From: Photobacterium angustum
GTDB taxonomy: Bacteria; Pseudomonadota; Gammaproteobacteria; Enterobacterales; Vibrionaceae
Length of the DNA stretch: 64,000 bases
Assembly (NCBI RefSeq): GCF_003026365.1
Contig: NZ_PYOM01000008.1
Coordinates: forward strand, 124,001 to 188,000
Reading direction: 5' to 3'
Shown here: positions 47,270-56,379 of the stretch, piece after piece
How the letters are laid out: every line of letters starts with the position of its first letter
How positions within the stretch are numbered: the stretch's first letter is position 1
Notes under the pieces: generated by a model
What the model was told of the DNA's origin: nothing
Seen by the model: only the letters and a program-made list of their open reading frames with translations
Databases searched by the model: none
Position numbers and translations under genes: made by a program

Positions 47270-47374
47270 TTAACCGTAAAACATCGCATATAGTGCCATA
47301 CCTCCGCCAGCTACAAACATAACCATAGAGACAGTAAAGGCGAATTTAGCAAGGTATGGCATTAATTTTTCCAT
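47270..47374 (-). CDS. 34-aa single-span membrane protein
   Basis: A short ORF read on the minus strand: MEKLMPYLAKFAFTVSMVMF continuing VAGGGMALYAMFYG, 34 residues with one hydrophobic helix and a Gly-rich centre. It ends convergent to the SDR gene and starts about 160 bp before the DUF535 gene on the other strand. Its composition is that of small regulatory membrane proteins (CydX/AcrZ-like in size only). The ribosome-binding site is weak, so expression is uncertain. Confidence 0.6.
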   Translation of the reverse strand: MEKLMPYLAKFAFTVSMVMFVAGGGMALYAMFYG

Positions 47375-47534
47375 GATATTACTCTGTTTATCGTTCTGAA
47401 TAACAGATATTACCTTCCATCTTCGTGTTAGTGAAGAAAATTCATATCCAAAAAATAAAACACTATATTTATCTTTTAATTCTTATTTGGTATAAACTCA
47501 AGGAAAATTAACACAAATAAGACAAACATATCAC

Positions 47535-48416
47535 ATGAGCATATTGAACTCTGCAAAACAGGCCTATAAGCATAAAAATCACGGTAAAACATTGTCTATC
47601 GCTAAATATGCGTTCAGGGCAATGGTGTATTCACGCCAATATAAAGAACTCGCTCATTTCTTTTCAAATGCCCAACGACAAGAAATCATTGAGCAACAAC
47701 CTGAATTTTTAATGCGCTTTACAAAACCCTATTTGGCTACGTGTTTTTCTAAAAATCAAATTGTTGAGGTTTTAAAAAAACATTATAACTGGATGGAAAG
47801 CCATTTTTCAGATTCAGCTCGACATACTATTTATGCTGATGAATTAGAGCTTTATAGCTTTGATATTGAAGAAAATTCCTATCAAGTTAAACTAAGTTTT
47901 GATCATACTTATCGTCGCGAGGGTGAGTTAGCGTTAATACTGACAGATAGCAACGATCACCGTTATTACGCTATCGCATTTACCGTTATTGACAATGATA
48001 TTTATGTCGGTTGTATGCAAGGTGGTGCTAACGATAATGGATTTAGCCGCTTATTTACGAAAGCTTTTTATGGCTTACGACCAAAGTCATTTATGGTTGA
48101 AACCTTACGTTTATTTGCTAACGATATGAATATTGAGCATATCTATGCGGTTAAAAATAGTGCACATGTATACACCGCTAAGCGTTATGGTAAAAAAGCG
48201 TCAACGATTAATCTTAACTATGACCAATTATGGCAAGAGCATAATGGTGAAGAGTTCAATGATGACTTCTATTTGTTACCATTACACACAGAGCGTCGCG
48301 CAATGGAAGATATTAAACGACCAAAGCGTAAAATGTATCGCGAACGCTATGCGTGGTTAGATGAATACGATCAAGAATTGAAAGAAAAGCTAGACGCAGT
48401 TTCTATCGTTCACTAG
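47535..48416 (+). CDS. DUF535 (VirK/YbjX-like) protein
   Basis: A 293-aa soluble protein with the DUF535 core: RREGELALILTDSNDHRYYAIAFTVI, then GCMQGGANDNGFSRLFTKAFYGLRPKSFMVETLRL (read in pieces) and a Lys/Arg-rich C-terminus. Homologues YbjX and VirK affect virulence or peptide resistance, but the biochemical function is unknown. It converges on phnR with an overlap of four bases. Confidence 0.88.
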   Translation: MSILNSAKQAYKHKNHGKTLSIAKYAFRAMVYSRQYKELAHFFSNAQRQEIIEQQPEFLMRFTKPYLATCFSKNQIVEVLKKHYNWMESHFSDSARHTIYADELELYSFDIEENSYQVKLSFDHTYRREGELALILTDSNDHRYYAIAFTVIDNDIYVGCMQGGANDNGFSRLFTKAFYGLRPKSFMVETLRLFANDMNIEHIYAVKNSAHVYTAKRYGKKASTINLNYDQLWQEHNGEEFNDDFYLLPLHTERRAMEDIKRPKRKMYRERYAWLDEYDQELKEKLDAVSIVH

Positions 48417-49114
48417 GTGTTCTTTAAAGTGGCAAGTGATTGAATACATATTGCGTCATGGCGCCAATATTCCAAGTCACAGTCAATAAGATTATTATAT
48501 TGATCGTAATTTAAACGTTCTACAAACATAGCAGGGCTACCTGCTGTAGCACGTAGCGCTGTCGCTGTAGAGCCTGTTAATGAAGTAGTGCTCACACGAT
48601 AGCGCGTTTTTGAATATATACGATTGAATTGCTCGCGGTAAATAATACTGAGAGAGTGCGTAAAATCGGTTTCCAGTAAGTTTGGAAAGAATGACGGTAA
48701 GATGTAGTTGGTTACCACAACGACTGGACGATTATCGAGAAAACGTAAACGCTTGATTCGATACAATTCATCTTCAGTACTCGTTTGTAGTAATTGTGCT
48801 ACTTGCTTATTGGGTTTGACTAATTCCGCTGAGAGTAACTCCGATCGGGGAGTGCGACCTTGTACCATCGCCATTGCAGGAAACTCTGTGGTGTTCGTTG
48901 GATCATAAATTAATGGTTGTGGTGATATAAACCATCCACGACGATCCTCTCTAAAGAGTTTTCCCTCCGACTCAAGTAACGAAAGTGCTTCTCTCAAGGT
49001 AATACGAGTTGTATTAAATGATTCTGCCAATTTCCTTTCTGATGGCAGCTTTTGTCCTAATTGACCTGATTCAATTTGTTCAAAGATAGCTTCCTTGATC
49101 TTTAAATATTGCAC
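48413..49114 (-). CDS. phnR: GntR/HutC-family regulator PhnR
   Basis: A 233-aa regulator with a GntR helix-turn-helix (IKEAIFEQIESGQLGQKLPSERKLAESFNTTRITLREAL, read in pieces) and a C-terminal UTRA ligand domain (from about residue 85). UTRA regulators bind palindromes of the GTnTAnAC type, which occur repeatedly in this cluster. Context identifies it as the 2-aminoethylphosphonate regulator. It is transcribed apart from phnV, which ends behind a terminator 130 bp upstream. Confidence 0.88.
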   Translation of the reverse strand: MQYLKIKEAIFEQIESGQLGQKLPSERKLAESFNTTRITLREALSLLESEGKLFREDRRGWFISPQPLIYDPTNTTEFPAMAMVQGRTPRSELLSAELVKPNKQVAQLLQTSTEDELYRIKRLRFLDNRPVVVVTNYILPSFFPNLLETDFTHSLSIIYREQFNRIYSKTRYRVSTTSLTGSTATALRATAGSPAMFVERLNYDQYNNLIDCDLEYWRHDAICIQSLATLKNT

Positions 49115-49214
49115 TAAACCACTCTCTTCTTGCTCGTGTCGAATTTAATTTTTCTATCCATTAAACAGTATTATATGTATATAAAATACAATTATAAAAG
49201 AATTAATATACAAG

Positions 49215-49236
49215 AGGGCAAGGGTTCGCTTGCCCT
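49215..49236 (-). terminator. Terminator of the phnT-permease operon
   Basis: AGGGCAAG / CTTGCCCT stem with a six-base loop just after the permease stop (49245). The tail CTCTTGTATATT is only moderately T-rich. It separates the transporter operon from phnR. Confidence 0.7.
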
Positions 49237-49244
49237 TATATTAT

Positions 49245-51002
49245 TCAGCGTTTTCGCCATGTTTGTGTTGTTTTTTCAAGTAATTTACTAACACCGACAT
49301 AGCTTATTTTTACCAGTGCAGTTGTGATTAATAACATCACGGCCATTGCAGCTGCTGGTCCTGTTTGTCCAGCTTCATCCATATTAAGTACGGAAACTGA
49401 CGCTGGCATAGTATCTGTTGAATATAAAAATATAATCGCAGAGGTTGTCGTCATTGCATTAACAAACAAATAGACAAAAATATCTAGAATTGCAGGAGCA
49501 CACACAGGTAAAGTAACTTTAAAGAACGCTTTATATTGTGGCAGTTTTAGTGATGCAGAAATAGCTTCGATCTCTGCTGGTAATTGTTTTAATGCGGTGA
49601 CTGCGGTCATATGTCCCACGGTGTAATAATGCATTACAGTATTAATGACCAGAATAGTAAGTTTGCCGTAAATAATAGTTAGCGGGTTCGCGCTATTGTT
49701 GAAAAAGAAAATATAACCTAAACCAAGTACCATTCCCGGAACTGCCATTGGAATAATTGCAAACATTTGTAGTAATTGACGAAGCGGACCCAGACAGCGT
49801 CCTTTTTCAATACAGTATGCACCTAGAAAAATGGTTATTGTTCCGAAAACGGCAACCAATAAGCCTAACTTAATCGAATTAAAATATGGTTCCCAACCGG
49901 ATGCACTAAATTGCGCAAAGTTATAATTATGAAGACTAAGGGTAGTATTCCATGGCCAAAATGTGACGAGTGAGCCGTAAATCGCCATACCAATAATTGT
50001 TATAATAACGAGACAAATAAGGCTACAAAAAATAAAGCATAACCCATCTCGGATAAAGTTAGCTTGAGGCACATAAGCGACAGAGCGAGAGTCAAATAGC
50101 CCTTTTTGTTTTTTCTGTACCCAACGATCAGCCGTAAAAGCAAGAATTGCTGGCACCAGTAACGCAACACTGGTTACCGCACCCATCTCAAAGTTTTGTT
50201 GGCCAACTACTTGTTTGAAAATATCAGTTGCCAGAATGTTATAGCTACCGCCGATAACCTTAGGTACTGAAAAATCACATACAACAAGTGTAAATACCAC
50301 AATCAACGCACTTATCACGCCGTATTTTGCGCCTGGTAGCGTAACGATAAAAAAGGTTTTTAATGGCGAAGTATTAAGAGCTTTTGCTGCTTCATATAAT
50401 CTTGCATCTGAGGTACGAAGTGACGTTTTGATGATCATCAAAGCATGAGGAAAACACCAGAAGGTTAAACCAATCGTTATACCGATAGGGCCATAAATGG
50501 AGTGTCCCATTAGAAGTTCTTTAGCAATACCTTGATTACCTAAGATATAGATTAAACTGAGTGCTGGTAATAGAGAAGGTGCAAGGATTGGCGCAGTTCC
50601 TAAAACACTAAATAACCCTTTAAATGGCATACAACTTCGGGTTAGTGCATATGCGTAAAAAAAAGCAAATAGACCAACGAGAGAAGTGACAGTAACACCA
50701 ATAACGAGCGTGTTTCTGATTGATTGCCATACTGAAGAATATGAAAAATACTCCACAAAGTTGGCTAAACCAACAAATTGTCCAGCTTCGTTTTGCATAC
50801 TTTTCTGAAGCATAGAAAAGAGTGGCGCAATAACAAAAATCCCCATCATTACCAAAAGTAGAATGAGTATGACCGCGACAATAACATTGTTCTTGGTGAC
50901 AGTATTTTTTAACATTGCCAAACGCACATTAAGTGGTAGTGATGTTATTTGATGACGACTATTTGGAATTGCTTTAGCTGGAAGTAAAGAAGCCATAATC
51001 AT
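49245..51002 (-). CDS. phnV: 2-aminoethylphosphonate ABC permease, fused two-module protein
   Basis: A 585-aa inner-membrane protein with two MetI-type permease modules in one chain. The first (about 35-290) has EAAKALNTSPLKTFFIVTLPGAKY, the second (about 320-580) has EAISASLKLPQYKAFFKVTLPVCAP; both are the coupling-helix EAA motifs. Some species encode these halves as separate PhnU and PhnV. Spaced 21 bp from phnT, clearly co-transcribed. It imports AEP with PhnS and PhnT. The symbol follows the usual single-gene naming. Confidence 0.88.
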   Translation of the reverse strand: MIMASLLPAKAIPNSRHQITSLPLNVRLAMLKNTVTKNNVIVAVILILLLVMMGIFVIAPLFSMLQKSMQNEAGQFVGLANFVEYFSYSSVWQSIRNTLVIGVTVTSLVGLFAFFYAYALTRSCMPFKGLFSVLGTAPILAPSLLPALSLIYILGNQGIAKELLMGHSIYGPIGITIGLTFWCFPHALMIIKTSLRTSDARLYEAAKALNTSPLKTFFIVTLPGAKYGVISALIVVFTLVVCDFSVPKVIGGSYNILATDIFKQVVGQQNFEMGAVTSVALLVPAILAFTADRWVQKKQKGLFDSRSVAYVPQANFIRDGLCFIFCSLICLVIITIIGMAIYGSLVTFWPWNTTLSLHNYNFAQFSASGWEPYFNSIKLGLLVAVFGTITIFLGAYCIEKGRCLGPLRQLLQMFAIIPMAVPGMVLGLGYIFFFNNSANPLTIIYGKLTILVINTVMHYYTVGHMTAVTALKQLPAEIEAISASLKLPQYKAFFKVTLPVCAPAILDIFVYLFVNAMTTTSAIIFLYSTDTMPASVSVLNMDEAGQTGPAAAMAVMLLITTALVKISYVGVSKLLEKTTQTWRKR

Positions 51003-51023
51003 TGATCCTTTAAAATTATTAAA

Positions 51024-52097
51024 TCACTGAGCTTTAAAAATGTGGGTATATTGCTGAGTGATATTTACGAAGAGGAAATGACCTTCCTTAATGGCAAGAC
51101 GTCGTAGTTCTCTGATTGGTACATCGACTTTAATATTTTTAGCGGGGTTATAGCCTTGTAATCGACAATTTGCGCGAACGTAAGTGCCTTGAAATTCTAA
51201 ATCTTCAACTTGAACAGGGATCGAGGATGCTGATTGTTGATTATTATCGGTGAAATGAAGATCTTCTGGGCGCAGCCCTAATTCAATACGTTGCCCACGA
51301 TTAAGGTGCTCGTTCGGTGAAGGTAACAAAGTTTCACCAATTCGGATGTTATCGTCACTCACAACAGATGCATCTATAAAGTTCATGCTACCAACAAACT
51401 CTGCGACAAAGCGTGAAGCGGGATTTTGATAGATTTCTTCAGGTGTACCAACTTGCTCAATGACACCGTGATTCATTACAACAATTCTGTCAGCCATTGA
51501 TAGGGCTTCTTCTTGATCGTGAGTCACCATGATTGTGGTAATGCCAAGTTTACGTTGAAGTTGGCAAATTTCATCACGAAGGTGTGTTCGTACTTTTGCA
51601 TCTAATGCGGATAGAGGCTCATCGAGTAATAGTAACCCCGGTGACAAGGCGAGTGCGCGAGCTAGCGCAATACGTTGTTGTTGACCACCCGATAATTGGC
51701 TTGGGTACTTTTCGCCTGAATCTGGCAATCCAATGAGCTCTAACCAATATGTGACAATGTCACTAGCTGTTTTATGAGATTTGCCTTGGTTACGTAAGCC
51801 TAATGCAATATTTTCTGATACCGTTAGGTTTGGGAAGAGGGCATAAGATTGAAATACTATACCGAAATCACGCTTTTCAGGCGCAAGGAAAGTCGTGTCC
51901 TTACCATCTTGAGTGATATGACCTGAGCTCGCGATATCCATGCCAGCAATTGCACGAAGTAATGTTGTTTTACCGCAACCAGAAGGGCCTAGAAAACAAA
52001 TAAACTCCCCCTTATTGATAGCGAGGGAGATATTCTTTAAGGCAGTGAATTGACCAAAGTGCTTACAAAGCTTGTCAATTTGGAGATATGTACTCAT
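51024..52097 (-). CDS. phnT: 2-aminoethylphosphonate ABC transporter ATPase
   Basis: A 357-aa ATPase of the CUT1/iron-spermidine type: Walker A GPSGCGKTT, Q-loop FQSYALFPNLTV, signature LSGGQQQR, Walker B LLLLDEPLSALD, switch MVTHDQEEAL, and a C-terminal TOBE domain with ELGLRPEDLHF. First gene of the leftward phnT-permease operon. Start at 52097 lies 18 bases below a perfect TTGGTATATACCAA palindrome. Confidence 0.92.
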   Translation of the reverse strand: MSTYLQIDKLCKHFGQFTALKNISLAINKGEFICFLGPSGCGKTTLLRAIAGMDIASSGHITQDGKDTTFLAPEKRDFGIVFQSYALFPNLTVSENIALGLRNQGKSHKTASDIVTYWLELIGLPDSGEKYPSQLSGGQQQRIALARALALSPGLLLLDEPLSALDAKVRTHLRDEICQLQRKLGITTIMVTHDQEEALSMADRIVVMNHGVIEQVGTPEEIYQNPASRFVAEFVGSMNFIDASVVSDDNIRIGETLLPSPNEHLNRGQRIELGLRPEDLHFTDNNQQSASSIPVQVEDLEFQGTYVRANCRLQGYNPAKNIKVDVPIRELRRLAIKEGHFLFVNITQQYTHIFKAQ

Positions 52098-52115
52098 GGT
52101 GATAACTCATGCTAA

Positions 52116-52129
52116 TTGGTATATACCAA
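52116..52129. promoter_or_regulatory. Predicted PhnR operator upstream of phnT
   Basis: TTGGTATATACCAA, a perfect 14-bp palindrome, lies 18 bp before the phnT start. It fits the HutC/UTRA consensus (GT-n-TA-n-AC). A terminator lies further upstream after dmsC, so phnT must use a promoter here and the site may overlap its -10. Confidence 0.8.
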
Positions 52130-52240
52130 ATTTAGTCTTCAAGAGTTACACTTCAATGACGTAAGTTTTACGCAAATAAGACAGTTTATATTTGCGCTAT
52201 ATTAGGAAAGGTCAGTATGTTTTTGCAAAAAATATATAAA

Positions 52241-52290
52241 AGGGTGCTGACTGATAACAAATATACATCTGATTAGTCTATCAACACCCT
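52241..52290 (-). terminator. Terminator of dmsABC
   Basis: AGGGTG / CACCCT outer stem, extended by partial inner pairing, about 30 bp past the dmsC stop; the minus strand continues CACCCTTTTATATATTTTTT. Confidence 0.72.
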
Positions 52291-52318
52291 CTAGTGTTAT
52301 CTCGCCTTATTCAACGTA

Positions 52319-53164
52319 TCAAATAAGACCGACGGTGAAATGTAATCCGTAAAAAACACCACGTCCAATTATCTCAGCAATAAACATCGCGATAAACGCG
52401 AGTAAACCGAGTTTGGTTGTAAGTGAAGCTTTAAAGGCCGATGTTAGCCATAATCCAGCCGCAATAACTAATAAAGTTAAACGCGTAACTATTGAACCAG
52501 AGTAGCTTGCTAAATGGCTAGCACCTGATTGAATTGACGTAGTTATCTCAGCTATATCAACTAATTGCCATGCTGTAACAATGAGGTGTAGAGCAATAAT
52601 GATTACGCCTAAGATAGCCAATTTTACATTTAGTTCACGGCTTGATGAGTTTGTTAAGTTTAGTAATACATATGCTAATAGTATTCCTGACATTAATACG
52701 GTGCCAATGAATTCAACATAAGTAAAACTACTGTTCCAAACTGGCACTGTATTTATTAAATAAACTTTGACCATTGCTGCCATAAAGATAATACCAGCAA
52801 TTGAAACAACAATACGAGCAAGCTTTAAAATAGACTCGCTGACGACTTTAAACAGATCAGCAAGCCAGTAAATTCCACCAAGAGCAAAAAATAGGCTTCC
52901 CGTTAAAATCTCATTTGAGAGGCCAGAATGTCCAACACGGTTTAATGCATTAAATGCACGTAATGGACTGCCTAAGTGCATTGTTGAAGCTGCAAATCCA
53001 ACGGCCATAAATGCCCATAAGATAAACATACTTAGAACAATAGGGCGACGCTGCTTAAATGTTGCTCCCATCGCAGACAGACGAGAAGCCATGATGATAT
53101 AACCACCAACAGCTGTCTGTGCTAGAACGGTAAATATGACTAGGGGTAATTCAGGATAAATCAT
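52319..53164 (-). CDS. dmsC: DMSO reductase membrane anchor
   Basis: A 281-aa membrane protein with about eight helices, matching DmsC: IYPELPLVIFTVLAQTAVGGYI at the start, STMHLGSPLRAFNALNRVGHSGLSNEILTG (read in pieces) that forms the quinol site, and a final GRGVFYGLHF. It overlaps the dmsB stop by ATGA and anchors DmsAB while oxidising menaquinol. Confidence 0.93.
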   Translation of the reverse strand: MIYPELPLVIFTVLAQTAVGGYIIMASRLSAMGATFKQRRPIVLSMFILWAFMAVGFAASTMHLGSPLRAFNALNRVGHSGLSNEILTGSLFFALGGIYWLADLFKVVSESILKLARIVVSIAGIIFMAAMVKVYLINTVPVWNSSFTYVEFIGTVLMSGILLAYVLLNLTNSSSRELNVKLAILGVIIIALHLIVTAWQLVDIAEITTSIQSGASHLASYSGSIVTRLTLLVIAAGLWLTSAFKASLTTKLGLLAFIAMFIAEIIGRGVFYGLHFTVGLI

Positions 53165-53793
53165 GATTTAACCTCTCTAGGGTTTTGTAAAAATCCGCTA
53201 GTATCACCAACAGGTTTACCATTTGGATTTAATTTAATGATCAAATTCGGGTGCGTAATACTTGAATCTGGCAACGGCGCACAATTTGCGTTATTACCAT
53301 ATTTTTTACGCAGTTCACTGATCTCACCAAATTCGATGGCACGCAGTGGACAACTATCAACACAAATTGGCATCAGCCCTTCAGCAACACGTTCAAAACA
53401 GCCATCACACTTTGTCATGTGGCCTTTTTCTTCACTGTATTGTGGTGCACCGTATGGACAAGCCATATGGCAGTATTTACAACCAATGCAGACGTCTTCG
53501 TTAACAACAACTAGACCATCTTCTTCACGCTTATGCATTGCACCAGATGGGCAAACTTTTGTACATGCAGGATCTGAACAGTGATTGCATGAAATTGAAA
53601 GATAGTAAGAGAAAACATCTTGGCGGAAAACGCCGTTATTTTCACTCCAGTTACCACCAACATATTCATAAATACGGCGGAAGTTACGGTCTATACCTAG
53701 ATCTTTATTATCTTTACATGAAAGCTGACAGGTTTTACAGCCAGTACATTTACTGGAATCGATGTAAAAGCCATATTGTTTCTTAGGTGTCAT
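53161..53793 (-). CDS. dmsB: DMSO reductase iron-sulfur subunit
   Basis: A 210-aa polyferredoxin with 16 cysteines in four groups: CTGCKTCQLSC, CNHCSDPACTKVC, CIGCKYCHMAC and CDGC with a distant CVDSC, i.e. four [4Fe-4S] clusters. It carries electrons from DmsC to DmsA. Starts within the dmsA stop (TAATG). Confidence 0.95.
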   Translation of the reverse strand: MTPKKQYGFYIDSSKCTGCKTCQLSCKDNKDLGIDRNFRRIYEYVGGNWSENNGVFRQDVFSYYLSISCNHCSDPACTKVCPSGAMHKREEDGLVVVNEDVCIGCKYCHMACPYGAPQYSEEKGHMTKCDGCFERVAEGLMPICVDSCPLRAIEFGEISELRKKYGNNANCAPLPDSSITHPNLIIKLNPNGKPVGDTSGFLQNPREVKS

Positions 53794-56255
53794 TATGAAG
53801 CTCCCATGCTTTTCACTAGTTTAACTTCAACAAGGTTGGTATGAGATGGATTCGACTTTGCCAGTGGGCTAGGTCGGCTGGTGGTCAATACGTTAATTGA
53901 ACCCGCTTGATCAACACCTTTACTGTTCGGAGAGTACCAAGCACCTTCGCCTAGTGCTGTAACATGCGGCATAATACGCGGTGTTACTTTCACTCGAACA
54001 TTCAATTCACCTTGTTTGCTTCTCACATTGACAAGATCACCATTTTTAATGCCACGAGATTGAGCATCAATAGGGTTCATCCATAGCTCTTGTGGTGCTG
54101 CGGCTTTTAACAAGGCAACGTTGCCATAAGTAGAGTGGGCACGAGCTTTATAGTGGAAACCTGTAAGTTGTAGTGGGTATTCTTTACGATCTTTTGAATC
54201 CCAACCATTAAAGGTGGAATGGTATTCAGGGATAGGCGTAATATGCTCATCACTGTCTAATTCCCATTCTTTAGCAATGGTCGCTAATTGCTCTGAATAG
54301 ATTTCAATTTTACCTGACGGTGTCGGCAATGGATTCGCTTCAGGGTTTGCACGGAAATCTTCGTAAGGAACATGTGGACGTTCAAATTGTTTTTTGTAGA
54401 TCCCTTGCTTACGCATTGTGTCGTAATCTGGAAGATGCGGATCGTTATTTTGTTTAACGGTTTCGGCATACATCCATTGTAACCATTCTTCTTGCGTACG
54501 ACCTTCAGTAAAGGCTTCTTCAACACCCATACGCTTCGCTACACCCGTCATGATGTCGTAAATAGGTTTACACTCAAAGCGTGGTTTAATTGCTTGGCTT
54601 GCGAAAATAAAGTAAGGCATTGATGCCGCTGCGCCATCCATACAGAAGTCAGACTGTTCGGAAGTTGTACAATCAGGTAGCACAATATCGGCATATTTTG
54701 CAGATGATGTCATGTGATTATCGATAACAACAATCATCTCACACGCTTTTTCATCTTGTAGGATGTCATGGGTACGGTTGATATCAGAATGCTGGTTGAT
54801 TAAACAGTTACCCGCATAGTTCCAAATAAACTTAATTGGGTTATTAAGCTTTTCTGCACCTAAAAGACCATCCGTTTTATCTGTCATTTCATGAGCACGG
54901 AAAATAGCGTCCGTCCACAGGAACATTGGGATGGCTGTTTTGATTGGGTTTTCTACTTTAGGAAAACGAACAAAAGGATAGCTATGGTTGCCTTCACGAG
55001 CACCAGTACCACCACCTTGAAGGCCTACTTGACCTCTCAGTAGAGATAACATCATGATTGCTTTACAGGCTTGTTCGCCATTAGCAGAGCGTTGTAAACC
55101 CCAACCTTGAGTAATATAAATACGATTAGAATTGCCAATTTCGCGGGCTAATTTAATGATTATATCGCTTGGAATACCTGTAATAGGAGCAGCCCATTCT
55201 GGTGTTTTAGCTGTATTATCGTTGCCATTACCCAGAATATAATCTTTATAGCTACCATTTTTAGGCGCTGATGCTGGAAGGGTTTTCGCATCATAACCAA
55301 CACAATACTTATCAAGGAAAGCTTGGTCGACTTTGTTTTCGGTGATCAATACATGGGCAATCGCAGCGCACAATGCAGCATCAGTACCATGTTTAATCGG
55401 AACCCATTGATCTTCTCGACCACCTGCGGTGTCCGTATAGCGAGGATCAATACAAATAGTGCGAGTATGATTGATCTTTTGTCCATCAACGAAACTATGA
55501 ACCTGACCACCACCAGACATGCGTGTTTCAGCTGGATTGTTACCAAACATGATACATAAGTCGGCATTTTGAACGTCATCAATACTGTTGTTATCAACAA
55601 ATGAGCCGTAAAAGAATTCACTCATACGTTCAATATTAGCGGCAGAATAATCACCGTAATGGTTAAGGTAGCCACCACATAAGTTCATCATTCGAGCAAT
55701 TAACGTACTTGAAGGATCCCAACTTTTAGTAACAGTGCCACCAAGGGTACCTGTGCCGTAATTTAGGTAAACAGCGTCATTTCCATACTCTTTAATGGTA
55801 TGTTTAAGACTATTACCAATAATATCAAAAGCTTCATCCCAGCTAATACGTTGGAACTTACCTTCACCGCGTTTACCAATACGTTTTAATGGATATTTTA
55901 AGCGGTCGGGATTATAAACGCGTTGACGCATTGAACGTCCACGTAAACAAGCTCTGACTTGATGTGAATGGTTGAAAATGTCGTCACCAGTATTATCTGT
56001 TTCAACATATTTTATTTCACCATCAACAACATGCATTCGTAATGGGCATCGAGAACCACAGTTTACAGTACAAGATGACCAGACGATTTTTTCATTAGGC
56101 TTAGTAGGTGTTTCTTTTGCTAGTGCTTTTACGCTGGTGAATGGTAGGGACATTCCGCCAACACTCGCAGCTAATAAAGAGCCACTTTTCAATACATTAC
56201 GTCGAGTAATGCTCAATGACTTTTTTAAGTTAGACACGATATTTCCTTGGGACAT
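53793..56255 (-). CDS. dmsA: DMSO reductase catalytic subunit
   Basis: An 820-aa bis-MGD molybdoenzyme with a Tat signal (SITRRNVLKSG, Arg18-Arg19). The FS0 cluster cysteines are Cys62, Cys66, Cys70 and Cys103, and the predicted molybdenum-ligating Ser204 lies in HYGDYSAAN. It reduces DMSO and related S/N-oxides as terminal electron acceptor. First gene of dmsABC, with an FNR-like box 47-60 bp upstream. Full family length, no lesions. Confidence 0.95.
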   Translation of the reverse strand: MSQGNIVSNLKKSLSITRRNVLKSGSLLAASVGGMSLPFTSVKALAKETPTKPNEKIVWSSCTVNCGSRCPLRMHVVDGEIKYVETDNTGDDIFNHSHQVRACLRGRSMRQRVYNPDRLKYPLKRIGKRGEGKFQRISWDEAFDIIGNSLKHTIKEYGNDAVYLNYGTGTLGGTVTKSWDPSSTLIARMMNLCGGYLNHYGDYSAANIERMSEFFYGSFVDNNSIDDVQNADLCIMFGNNPAETRMSGGGQVHSFVDGQKINHTRTICIDPRYTDTAGGREDQWVPIKHGTDAALCAAIAHVLITENKVDQAFLDKYCVGYDAKTLPASAPKNGSYKDYILGNGNDNTAKTPEWAAPITGIPSDIIIKLAREIGNSNRIYITQGWGLQRSANGEQACKAIMMLSLLRGQVGLQGGGTGAREGNHSYPFVRFPKVENPIKTAIPMFLWTDAIFRAHEMTDKTDGLLGAEKLNNPIKFIWNYAGNCLINQHSDINRTHDILQDEKACEMIVVIDNHMTSSAKYADIVLPDCTTSEQSDFCMDGAAASMPYFIFASQAIKPRFECKPIYDIMTGVAKRMGVEEAFTEGRTQEEWLQWMYAETVKQNNDPHLPDYDTMRKQGIYKKQFERPHVPYEDFRANPEANPLPTPSGKIEIYSEQLATIAKEWELDSDEHITPIPEYHSTFNGWDSKDRKEYPLQLTGFHYKARAHSTYGNVALLKAAAPQELWMNPIDAQSRGIKNGDLVNVRSKQGELNVRVKVTPRIMPHVTALGEGAWYSPNSKGVDQAGSINVLTTSRPSPLAKSNPSHTNLVEVKLVKSMGAS

Positions 56256-56301
56256 TGCTTATTTGAAGTTTGCAATTATCCCTATTTGGAATGTTCGTTT
56301 A

Positions 56302-56315
56302 TTGTTTTATATCAA
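56302..56315. promoter_or_regulatory. FNR-like site in the dmsA/chaperone promoter
   Basis: TTGTTTTATATCAA matches the FNR consensus TTGAT-N4-ATCAA at nine of ten fixed positions. It sits between dmsA and the divergent chaperone gene, so it could activate both under anaerobiosis. Confidence 0.68.
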
Positions 56316-56379
56316 TATATGTAAAATGATTACAAAGTATTGTTATGGTGACGGTAAAATTAATGAATTGTGAGTTGTA

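Noticed and set aside
47490-47503. TTGGTATAAACTCA before the DUF535 gene as a PhnR operator.
   Set aside because: Only the left arm matches; the right half lacks ACCAA.
53237-53584. Plus-strand ORF of 115 aa opposite dmsB.
   Set aside because: The minus strand carries the intact 16-cysteine dmsB, so this frame is antisense.
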